From UBA8437 sp963580005 (lineage in GTDB: Bacteria; Planctomycetota; Planctomycetia; Planctomycetales; Planctomycetaceae), in assembly GCA_963580005.1 (NCBI GenBank), contig CAUZJR010000069.1, forward strand, positions 1 through 16,498: a DNA stretch of 16,498 nt. The letters are read 5' to 3'. This document shows, piece after piece, positions 1-5,521 of the stretch. Numbering within the stretch: the first letter of the stretch is position 1; each line of letters begins with the position of its first letter. Below the pieces are notes generated by a model, which saw only the letters and a list, made by a program, of their open reading frames with translations, was not told where the DNA came from and ran no database searches. Both the position numbers and the translations under genes were made by a program.

Positions 1-666
1 TTCGGGGGTAGGAGGCTGTTGCGGTGCCGAGGCCGCGGGTTCGCTTGGATCGCTTGGATCGCTTGGATCAAGTGGTGTGGTCGAGGTGGTCTTGGCGAAG
101 AGATGCACGTCCATGTTCTGGATCGTCCACTGGTCCCGAAGGGTCCAGTGCTCGGGGCAGTCGAAGGTGGAGTGAGCGGGAGTTCTCAGCAGCATCACTG
201 CTTCGTGGCTGGAGGTGTCTTCGCGGGCGAGCCGTTGCAGGGAGCGGAACAGCGGCGAGCGGTCTTTGAGTCGTGGGATCATCGCGAAGGGGGGATCGCA
301 GAAGATCAGGTCAAAGGGGAGCAGGTGGTCGACGTTCTTGGGACGGAACGAGCAGCGGAGCATATCGGCCTTCCAGCACAGGCAGTCATCGGTCACTCCG
401 ATCTGCTCGACGTTTTTCTTGAGGCACTCCATGGCACGACGGTCGGTTTCGACGAACACGACCGAGCGGGCGCCTCGACTGAGCGCTTCCAGGCCGATCG
501 TCCCGGCTCCGGAGAACAGGTCGGCCACCTTGCGGTTCTCGAGCAGGTCGAGGTCCTCGAGTCTCTGGAAGAGGATCTCCTTGAGTAGGTTGGGGATCGG
601 GCGGGTGGTGTTCCCGGGCGGAGTGACCAGTTTCCGGCGTCGGTACTGTCCGGCCACGATCCTCAA
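1..666 (-). CDS. rsmD: 16S rRNA (guanine-N2)-methyltransferase RsmD, 3' end outside window
   Basis: This looks like the RsmD enzyme, which methylates a guanine N2 (G966 in E. coli) of 16S rRNA using S-adenosylmethionine during 30S assembly. The reading frame is open over 222 codons and runs off the left edge without a stop. The start is TTG at 666 with a GGGAGA Shine-Dalgarno about 7 nt upstream. It begins MRIVAGQYRRRKL, the family's usual N-terminus. The SAM-binding loop FSGAGTIGLEALSRGA is at residues 51-66, the acidic VETD at 72-75, and the catalytic DPPF at 124-127. The methyltransferase fold is complete by about residue 191. After that comes an atypical Pro/Ser/Asp/Ala tail with a DPS tripeptide repeat encoded by a 9-bp DNA repeat. 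No coaD (a common neighbour elsewhere) is visible upstream. Family assignment is firm; the C-terminus is unknown. Confidence 0.93.
   Translation of the reverse strand, partial: MRIVAGQYRRRKLVTPPGNTTRPIPNLLKEILFQRLEDLDLLENRKVADLFSGAGTIGLEALSRGARSVVFVETDRRAMECLKKNVEQIGVTDDCLCWKADMLRCSFRPKNVDHLLPFDLIFCDPPFAMIPRLKDRSPLFRSLQRLAREDTSSHEAVMLLRTPAHSTFDCPEHWTLRDQWTIQNMDVHLFAKTTSTTPLDPSDPSDPSEPAASAPQQPPTPE
41..69. repeat. 9-bp tandem repeat inside rsmD tail
   Basis: TCGCTTGGA occurs three times in a row (41-49, 50-58, 59-67). On the coding (minus) strand it encodes DPS-DPS-DPS just beyond the methyltransferase domain. Nine bp keeps frame, so copy number can change without breaking the gene. Confidence 0.85.
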
Positions 667-839
667 TTCTGTTTCTCCCGTTACCGTTCCGAATCTCGCT
701 CCAAGTTGACGGCAGGCAGCCGCCTCAGCAAGTCCGCGCGGCAAGATTCGGAGGCCGTGGGGACGGTTTTGAGGTCAACTTGCGGTCCGATTGGGCGGGT
801 TTGACCCAGGGCCACACGAGGTGCCCCGGCCACCAACCC

Positions 840-900
840 AGTAAAACTCACGGAAAAACTGCGAGAATTCGTTGACAATTTCGGGCTTCGTGAGTTTACT
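840..900 (+). promoter_or_regulatory. sigma-70-type promoter of the HU gene with a flanking inverted repeat
   Basis: A consensus -35 TTGACA (872-877) is followed after 17 bp by TTTACT (895-900, 4/6 match to TATAAT). This puts transcription start near 907 and gives a leader of about 60 nt. The arms AGTAAAACTCACG (840-852) and CGTGAGTTTACT (889-900) are inverted copies with one extra A. The -10 lies inside the right arm and the -35 lies between the arms. That arrangement suggests an operator, though no regulator can be named. The rest of the 667-966 gap shows no coding potential. No convincing promoter for rsmD was seen in it. Confidence 0.65.
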
Positions 901-966
901 ACGCCACCATATGGGCTGCGTTGGCGGTCTGCGCGGAAGTCGAGACTACGAGAGAGGAACTGACGT

Positions 967-1314
967 ATGGCTGGTAAGGCGATGACCAAGACCCAGGTTC
1001 TGGCGAGCTTGGCTGAATCCACAGGCCTGTCCAAGGGCCAGGTTGGTGACGTGATCGAAGCAATGGGGGGGCTGATCGGCAGCGAACTCAATGCAGGTAA
1101 TCCCTTCAACGTGCCCGGCCTGATGAAGGTCACGACACGAATCAAGGCGGCTGTTCCGGCCGGACTGCGGACGAATCCATTCACCGGCGAGTCGAAGATG
1201 GGTGAAGCGAAACCCGCCCAGACAATCGTCAAGGTCCGGCCTCTGAAGGGGCTCAAGGACTCGGTGACGGCTCCGGCAGCACCCGCGGCCGAGCCTGCTG
1301 GCGAGACGTCTTAG
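967..1314 (+). CDS. HU/IHF-family DNA-binding protein
   Basis: This is a nucleoid-associated protein of the HU/IHF family, which binds and bends DNA as a dimer. It has 115 residues against about 90 for canonical HU. The helical N-terminal half (residues 6-45) resembles the family (MTKTQVLASLAESTGLSKGQ). The segment FNVPGLMKV (47-56) matches the HU GxFxxxxR strand. TNPFTGE (76-82) replaces the canonical RNPxTGE at the tip of the DNA-binding arm, so the proline that intercalates in DNA is kept. Residues 100-115 form an Ala/Pro-rich tail. The start is supported by AGAGAGGA at 951-958, 8 nt before the ATG; a second ATG lies at codon 7. It appears to be transcribed alone, from its own promoter and with a terminator-like hairpin after the stop. 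HU and IHF paralogs cannot be separated here, so no symbol is given. Confidence 0.9.
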   Translation: MAGKAMTKTQVLASLAESTGLSKGQVGDVIEAMGGLIGSELNAGNPFNVPGLMKVTTRIKAAVPAGLRTNPFTGESKMGEAKPAQTIVKVRPLKGLKDSVTAPAAPAAEPAGETS

Positions 1315-1319
1315 TTCTA

Positions 1320-1363
1320 GCCGGCGGCATCGGGCGTTGCAGGCCGACTTTTTGCGGATTTTT
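1320..1363 (+). terminator. probable intrinsic terminator of the HU gene
   Basis: An interrupted stem pairs GCCGGC-G-GCA with TGC-AG-GCCGAC (1320-1347). It has one mismatch and a small internal loop, and is followed by TTTTT (1349-1353) and a second run of six T (1358-1363). It starts 6 nt after the stop codon. The stem is imperfect, so confidence is moderate. Confidence 0.55.
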
Positions 1364-1439
1364 TGCCAGGTTGGTGATCGGTCCGTCGGGTCGGTCCCGA
1401 GAGGTCTGTCTGCGGACGTACCGGTGACGTAAGTCGTTG

Positions 1440-1460
1440 TTGACATGATGTTTCCGGAAA
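1440..1460 (+). promoter_or_regulatory. consensus -35 hexamer next to a 10-bp palindrome
   Basis: TTGACA (1440-1445) is followed by the perfect palindrome TTTCCGGAAA (1451-1460). The -10 position 17 bp downstream is TTTTCG, a poor match. It could be an activator-dependent or repressed distal csrA promoter, or chance. Nothing coding is visible between 1364 and 1763. Confidence 0.3.
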
Positions 1461-1554
1461 GGTTTTCGATCCGATGACTGGTCGGCTCGCGAACCATCCG
1501 GTAACTTCACGGTTTTGGTGCTGCGCGCCGATCGAGGGCGGGCTTGTCGGGTAG

Positions 1555-1616
1555 TTGACCGGCGCATCCCCGCTCCGTAGAATGTCTTGTGCCTCGAGTT
1601 GGAGGTTCATTCTACG
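1555..1616 (+). promoter_or_regulatory. csrA promoter with an inverted repeat over the -10
   Basis: TTGACC (1555-1560), a 17-bp spacer and TAGAAT (1578-1583) give two 5/6 matches to the sigma-70 consensus. Transcription should begin near 1590, leaving a leader of about 174 nt before csrA. CGTAGAATG (1576-1584), which contains the -10, recurs as its exact reverse complement CATTCTACG at 1608-1616. A shorter CCTC/GAGG pair lies between them. A DNA operator is the simplest reading, because only the right arm would be in the RNA. Confidence 0.65.
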
Positions 1617-1763
1617 TTCGGATCGGTCTTGCGGCCCCGATTGGGGGATCGCATCGGGTCGGGAAGTGGTGTGGGTCTCGAAACAGGGGTCAGAGAGGGT
1701 CCAGGTGGTCGCCGATGGGGCGGTCATCAGCGGGCCGATCGAATCCTCACGAGAGACCTGTAG

Positions 1764-1979
1764 ATGCTGGTTCTGTCGCGAAAGCGGAACGAGAGCATCG
1801 TGATCGACGAGCACATCGTGATCACCGTGGTAGAGGTCCGCGGTGACAAGGTGCGCCTTGGGATCGAGGCTCCGCGGGAGGTTCCGATTCACCGCAGCGA
1901 AGTGCACGAGGCGATTGCCATCGAGCAGGCTGAGGGGTCGGGCGCGGACGCAGCGACGGTTACGACGCCTGAGGTTTGA
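1764..1979 (+). CDS. csrA: carbon storage regulator CsrA (RNA-binding)
   Basis: CsrA is a small homodimeric protein that binds GGA motifs in mRNA leaders and changes translation or stability. The family's key residues are at their usual positions: L4 and R6 in MLVLSRKRNESI, and R44 in EAPREVPIHRSEV. Length is 71 residues; the last ~17 are an Ala/Thr/Gly-rich extension poor in charge. The ATG has GAGAGA 6-11 nt upstream. The gene stands alone, and no fliW or flagellar genes are nearby, so its role here cannot be read from context. The leader holds several GGA triplets (1601, 1620, 1646 and 1662), which would permit autoregulation, but such triplets are common in G-rich DNA. The downstream neighbour is tRNA-Glu with its own promoter. 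Identification is secure. Confidence 0.96.
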   Translation: MLVLSRKRNESIVIDEHIVITVVEVRGDKVRLGIEAPREVPIHRSEVHEAIAIEQAEGSGADAATVTTPEV

Positions 1980-2012
1980 GGCCGGCGTTTGAGGCTGGGG
2001 TCCGCCGCGTGG

Positions 2013-2056
2013 TCAATTCGTGACCAAATCGTGATCAATTCGTGATCAATTCGTGA
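2013..2056. repeat. four-copy 11-bp tandem repeat
   Basis: TCAATTCGTGA is present at 2013-2023, 2035-2045 and 2046-2056, with a diverged copy CCAAATCGTGA at 2024-2034. The array lies between the csrA stop and the tRNA-Glu promoter (-35 at 2100). It runs directly into a dyad GATCGG-GGC-CCGATC (2055-2069) and then AGCGA/TCGCT around 2072-2085. The 11-bp period places each copy on nearly the same helix face, as in operator or iteron arrays. Confidence 0.85.
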
Positions 2057-2099
2057 TCGGGGCCCGATCGAGCGAGCGATTCGCTGCGGGTACGACGGC

Positions 2100-2127
2100 T
2101 TGACATTCGGTGCGATGTACCTAGAGT
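2100..2127 (+). promoter_or_regulatory. tRNA-Glu promoter
   Basis: TTGACA (2100-2105), a 16-bp spacer and TAGAGT (2122-2127) form a good sigma-70-type promoter. Initiation would fall near 2134, about 12 nt before the mature 5' end of the tRNA. Confidence 0.65.
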
Positions 2128-2145
2128 GTGGCCCGAAACCGGCTT

Positions 2146-2220
2146 GGCCCCGTCGTCTAGTCAGGTTCAGGACTCCGGACTTTCGATCCGGCAACAGGGG
2201 TTCAAATCCCCTCGGGGTCA
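2146..2220 (+). tRNA. tRNA-Glu (anticodon UUC)
   Basis: All four arms fold. The acceptor GGCCCCG pairs with CGGGGTC (one G-U), followed by discriminator A. The D arm is GTCT/GGAC. The anticodon stem CCGGA/TCCGG encloses the loop CTTTCGA with anticodon TTC, and the T arm is AGGGG-TTCAAAT-CCCCT. The length is 75 nt and the 3' CCA is not encoded. It has its own promoter and no adjacent tRNA genes. Confidence 0.95.
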
Positions 2221-2230
2221 CTTCGGACAA

Positions 2231-2277
2231 CAAGCAGCTCTCATCCGGCAAATCGATGCCCGGGTGCGGGCTGCTTG
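2231..2277. terminator. long hairpin after tRNA-Glu
   Basis: CAAGCAGC (2231-2238) pairs perfectly with GCTGCTTG (2270-2277). Inside it, CATCCGGCA pairs with TGCC-GGGTG across one bulged C, with a 6-nt loop. The structure lies 10 nt after the tRNA and before the convergent end of the UbiA gene. There is no clear T-run after either arm, so it may act as a processing or stability element rather than a classic terminator. Confidence 0.5.
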
Positions 2278-2332
2278 CCATTTGACCTCCCGCCCTCTCT
2301 CACCCCCCCGGCGGTCGTCCTGGTGTTGACGA

Positions 2333-3289
2333 TCAGGTCATCGGGATCCAGCGTTTGAGGACCAGGGCGGGGATCAGCAGCGAGGCGATCAGCAGTGCGG
2401 CGTTGGTGTTACCTGATGCGGCCAGTGCGAGCGTGGCGTCGATCATGACCAGTGAGAGCAGCAGGAGTCCGACTCCGGATTGGACCCGTTCTGGTCGAGG
2501 ATCTCGGATGGCTGCGATCAGTCGTCGATTGATCGAGACGATGATCAGTGCCATCAGCAGCAGCACCGACGTGGAGGCGTTTTGCTTGAGGTCGGAGGCG
2601 GCCATGCCGGCGAAGGTGACCAGTGTTGCCAGGCCGACGTTGATCATCATCACCGCGGCGGTCAGTTGTCGTCGTTCGCTGGCCCCCGACTCGTTCCGCG
2701 CGAACCAGGTGACGCCGGTGATGTAGAGTCCCATGCCGAGGGCGACCACGAGCGTGGGTCCCTGGGCCAGTGCATCGAATGACCCAGCGGCTGTGGCCCC
2801 CAGCATCACATTCAGGCTGCGGCAGGCCCCCATCGCCGGGGGGCCCAGTGGCGTGGATTTCAGCAGTCCGTCGTAGGCCAGCACGCACGCGGCCAGGGCC
2901 AGGGCGACGACGAGGCTCGCCGGCGAGCTGGCCAGGTTCGAGACGACCGCCGCGGTGGCCACTCCACCGGCCATCAGCAACACGCCCAGGCTCACCGCCA
3001 CCCCCAGGCTCACTCGCCCCGACGGCAACGGACGTCCCGGACGCTGCTGGAGGTCGAGATGCCTGTCGAAGACGTCGTTGAAGACCATGCCCGAGAGGTA
3101 CAGTCCGGCGGAGGTGGCCAGGAGCAGGCCGAGGAGGGCCGGCCTGTTCGAGCCCTCTCCGGGAGGCGGGACCAGCAGGCTGCCCAGCAGGATGTCCGCC
3201 AACGCGGTGAACACCGTCGGCAGCCGGACCAGTTGCAGCAAAGGCAACAGCGGGAAACTCGACGGCGGAGGTGTTGAGGACTCGGGCAT
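2333..3289 (-). CDS. UbiA-family prenyltransferase
   Basis: This is an integral-membrane aromatic prenyltransferase of the UbiA superfamily, which moves an isoprenoid chain onto an acceptor using a Mg-bound diphosphate. The 318 residues include about eight or nine hydrophobic segments. The first Asp-rich motif is NDVFDRHLD (71-79), followed by QQRPGRPLPSGRVS. The second is the weaker YDGLLKSTP (139-147), which has one Asp where many members have two. LVRLPTVFTALADILLG (20-36) and MGACRSLN (153-160) recall the UbiA-like EboC subgroup, but no other ebo genes are present. The substrate cannot be told. The ATG at 3289 has no Shine-Dalgarno; an 8-bp repeat lies immediately upstream and no in-frame alternative start is nearby. 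It lies 41 bp after the mutase gene on the same strand, so co-transcription is plausible. Confidence 0.85.
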   Translation of the reverse strand: MPESSTPPPSSFPLLPLLQLVRLPTVFTALADILLGSLLVPPPGEGSNRPALLGLLLATSAGLYLSGMVFNDVFDRHLDLQQRPGRPLPSGRVSLGVAVSLGVLLMAGGVATAAVVSNLASSPASLVVALALAACVLAYDGLLKSTPLGPPAMGACRSLNVMLGATAAGSFDALAQGPTLVVALGMGLYITGVTWFARNESGASERRQLTAAVMMINVGLATLVTFAGMAASDLKQNASTSVLLLMALIIVSINRRLIAAIRDPRPERVQSGVGLLLLSLVMIDATLALAASGNTNAALLIASLLIPALVLKRWIPMT

Positions 3290-3290
3290 G

Positions 3291-3322
3291 GCTGGGTGGC
3301 TGGGTGGCTGGGTGGCTGGCGG
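3291..3322. repeat. 8-bp tandem repeat between mutase and UbiA genes
   Basis: GCTGGGTG occurs three times (3291-3298, 3299-3306, 3307-3314) and is followed by a partial copy, GCTGGCGG. On the transcribed (minus) strand this is a C-rich, A-containing and G-poor run ending at the UbiA start codon. Confidence 0.85.
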
Positions 3323-3330
3323 GGTGGGTT

Positions 3331-5127
3331 TCAGGAGATGAGGTGTTCGAGGAGGGTGTTGAGTCCCTCGCCGAGCTGCTTGATGGCGGCTTGGGTGTCG
3401 CCGGTTCCGGGTGTGGTCTGTCGGGCGAAGCCGTAGAACTTGATCTTGGGCTCGGTCCCCGAGGGTCGCACAGCAAGAGTGACCTCGAGGGAGTCCTGGG
3501 CAACCGCTTCGAAGATCAGCAGGTCACTCGAAGGTTTCGGCAGCGGGCCTTGGGTGGTGTTCTCGGGCAGGCTGCGGATTTCGTGTGCGAGATAGTCTCG
3601 GACGAGTCGCCAGCGGTGCTGACCGAGTTCCTCGGGCGGGTTGTGTCGCAGCGAGTGCATCGCCTGATCGATCTGTTGCCGGCCACCGGGCCCGTGTGCG
3701 TAGACCGAGTGCTGGAATTCGTCGACGGATCCGTGGTTAGCGTAGATCTGGTCGAGTCGGTGCCAGAGAGTCTGTCCGCTGTGCTGGAGTTCCAACGCGA
3801 TGTCGGCGGTCAGCAGTGCGGCGACCGCGGCGTCCTTGTCGCGGCAGTAGGTCCCTGCCTGGTACCCGATCGATTCCTCGCACCCGAACACAAACCCTTC
3901 GGGCCCGCGGCTCTCGATTTCCCCGGCAATGTGTTTGAACCCCACCAGCAGGTCATCGACGGCTTCGACCTCGTGTGCTTGGCAGAGGATTCTGAGCAGC
4001 GGCGTGGTGACCAGGGTACTCAGCACGTAGGCCTGCGGCGGCCACGTGCGGTTGCGGAGCAGGTGATCGAGCAGGATGGCGGCCAACTGGTTGCCGCTCA
4101 TCACCTGCCAGTGTCCGGCGGGGTCCGGAGCTGCGACGGCGAGTCGATCGGCGTCGGGATCGGTGGCCATCACCAGCACCGCTCCGGATTCTCGAGCCGC
4201 CTCGATCGCCGGCCCGAACACCTCGTGTCGTTCGGGGTTGGGCAGTCCGTCGGGAACTCCCGCGAAGTCAGCGTCGGGCTCGGCCTGGGGCGCAAAGACC
4301 TCGATCGCGGCAAAGCCGGCTTCCCGCAGCACCGGCACGACCGAGAGGGCTCCGACACCACACAGCGGCGTGTAGAGTGCCTTGAGTCGGGCGGGGTCGA
4401 GGTGCTGGTGGTCCAGGGAGGTGGTCCGCACGTCGAGGACCGCCTGCTGGTGGGCCCCGTCGATCTCGGGCCCGAGCCTCAGAATCCGGCCCTGCGATAG
4501 GGCCTCCTGGTAATCGAGCCGTGGTATGACCGAGCTGCGGGCGACGCAGTCGATGATGCCCTGATCGTGAGGCGGCAGCACCTGTCCGCCGTGGGACCAG
4601 TAGGCCTTGAAGCCGTTGTCGCTGGGTGGGTTGTGCGACGCGGAAATCACGACTCCGGCGACGCAGTCGAGGTGTCGGATGGTGAACGACAGCGTGGGTG
4701 TGGCCCGGTAGCCGTCGAATTCCAGGACCTCGAATTGGTGAGCGGCCAGTGTGGTGGCCGTCAGCCGTGCGAATTCCTTCGAGCGGTGTCGCGTATCGTG
4801 GGCGACGGCGATGCGGCCGTCGGGGTGACCGGCTTCCTTGAGGTGGCAGGCCAATCCGTGGGCGCTCTCGGCGATGGTGCGGGCATTGATCGTGGCGGTC
4901 CCCAGCGGACCCATCACTCCGCGACGGCCCCCGGTGCCAAACGGGATCTCCTCCCAGAACAACTCGACCAGGCGCTCGAAGTCCTCGGAGTCGACCAGTG
5001 CTCTGACGTCATCCGAGAATTCTGCCAGTGCCGGGTCGTCAATCCAGCGGCCGGCCCGATCGGCCGAAGCCTGGTCGATCCGGCCGTCGGCGACCGCCTG
5101 TTCCAACCGCGCCAACGACGACTGCAC
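3331..5127 (-). CDS. alpha-D-phosphohexomutase (phosphoglucomutase/phosphomannomutase)
   Basis: This cytoplasmic enzyme interconverts hexose 1- and 6-phosphates through a phosphoserine, linking glycolysis to nucleotide-sugar and storage-polymer synthesis. All four signature regions are present in the 598 residues. IPFGTGGRRG is at 61-70. The phosphoserine loop ISASHNP has the catalytic Ser at 164. The metal site DPDADR is at 323-328. The sugar-specificity loop GCEESIGY (415-422) fits glucose/mannose, and the phosphate-binding RPSGTEP is at 554-560. The length fits the PGM2/PgcA-type branch better than the ~460-aa ManB branch. An N-terminal extension of about 60 residues precedes the domain. 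The start is GTG at 5127 with only a weak SD; an ATG 11 nt upstream is out of frame. It lies 32 bp after the Lys-rich small gene and upstream of UbiA. Sugar preference is not decided by the sequence. Confidence 0.93.
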   Translation of the reverse strand: MQSSLARLEQAVADGRIDQASADRAGRWIDDPALAEFSDDVRALVDSEDFERLVELFWEEIPFGTGGRRGVMGPLGTATINARTIAESAHGLACHLKEAGHPDGRIAVAHDTRHRSKEFARLTATTLAAHQFEVLEFDGYRATPTLSFTIRHLDCVAGVVISASHNPPSDNGFKAYWSHGGQVLPPHDQGIIDCVARSSVIPRLDYQEALSQGRILRLGPEIDGAHQQAVLDVRTTSLDHQHLDPARLKALYTPLCGVGALSVVPVLREAGFAAIEVFAPQAEPDADFAGVPDGLPNPERHEVFGPAIEAARESGAVLVMATDPDADRLAVAAPDPAGHWQVMSGNQLAAILLDHLLRNRTWPPQAYVLSTLVTTPLLRILCQAHEVEAVDDLLVGFKHIAGEIESRGPEGFVFGCEESIGYQAGTYCRDKDAAVAALLTADIALELQHSGQTLWHRLDQIYANHGSVDEFQHSVYAHGPGGRQQIDQAMHSLRHNPPEELGQHRWRLVRDYLAHEIRSLPENTTQGPLPKPSSDLLIFEAVAQDSLEVTLAVRPSGTEPKIKFYGFARQTTPGTGDTQAAIKQLGEGLNTLLEHLIS

Positions 5128-5159
5128 GGGTCATGGTCCCTGGAGCGGGTTGACGTCGA

Positions 5160-5330
5160 CTAGCGTTTCTTCTTGCCCGACTTCTTCCCGCGGGCCTGGG
5201 ACTTGCCGGGAGTTTTTTTCTTCCTGGCCAGTTTCTTCCTGGCCGGTTTCTTCTTGCCGTCGCTGAAGATCTCGTCCCAGCCGTCACGGAAGTTGTCATT
5301 GGATCCGGTGTGGACGGTGTATCCGGTCAT
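5160..5330 (-). CDS. 56-aa Lys-rich small protein
   Basis: A short frame starts at ATG 5330 and encodes a two-part protein. The N-terminal head (residues 1-25) is acidic and aromatic: MTGYTVHTGSNDNFRDGWDE, then IFSDG. It is followed by a strongly basic Lys/Arg/Ala/Pro/Gly tail (26-56) ending KKSGKKKR. The tail is built on a 15-bp DNA repeat (5217-5258) giving RKK(L/P)A units, similar in composition to histone-H1-like tails. I know no defined function; the head looks like a conserved motif rather than noise, and the tail suggests nucleic-acid or polyanion binding (inference). A longer reading from 5420 is possible, but its extra N-terminus looks non-coding. Same strand as the mutase, 32 bp upstream of it, so probably the first gene of that unit. 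Confidence 0.65.
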   Translation of the reverse strand: MTGYTVHTGSNDNFRDGWDEIFSDGKKKPARKKLARKKKTPGKSQARGKKSGKKKR

Positions 5331-5384
5331 GATTTTTCTGCCGCCCCATCTCAAATCAGTACGAAGAATGCCGAACAAGGAGAA

Positions 5385-5407
5385 CAGGGATCCGCAGTGC
5401 GGTCCTG
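5385..5407. other. dyad in the leader of the Lys-rich gene
   Basis: CCGCA-G-TGCGG (5392-5402) is nested in CAGG/CCTG (5385-5388 and 5404-5407). It would lie in the 5' leader of the minus-strand transcript. A possible minus-strand promoter upstream of it is TTGACC (5446-5441), 16 bp, AAGAAT (5424-5419); the -10 is weak. Confidence 0.35.
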
Positions 5408-5484
5408 CCGTGTGTTCCATTCTTGAAATGCCCAGTCATCGGTCAAGGCCTGTGCGGCGGATTCCGTGGGGTGGGGAACTCGAT

Positions 5485-5514
5485 TTGTCACTCGGTTCGA
5501 GAATCTGGTAGGAT
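5485..5514 (+). promoter_or_regulatory. promoter of the DUF1501 gene, possibly giving a leaderless mRNA
   Basis: TTGTCA (5485-5490), an 18-bp spacer and TAGGAT (5509-5514) are followed by the ATG at 5522, only 7 nt after the -10. Transcription would therefore begin at or next to the start codon. No SD is seen before this ATG, which agrees with a leaderless start. Confidence 0.45.
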
Positions 5515-5521
5515 CACAGTC

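Noticed and set aside
1964..1995. Terminator after csrA (ACGCC/GGCGT pair)
   Set aside because: Only a 5-bp stem with a long loop and no T-run.
2013..2069. CRISPR array or replication origin
   Set aside because: The 11-bp units are directly abutting with no spacers, and no DnaA-box cluster or dnaA/dnaN/rep gene is present.
3271..4500. Long 409-codon plus-strand frame opposite the mutase
   Set aside because: It is antisense to a frame with all phosphohexomutase motifs; its own composition shows no family features. It is a high-GC shadow.
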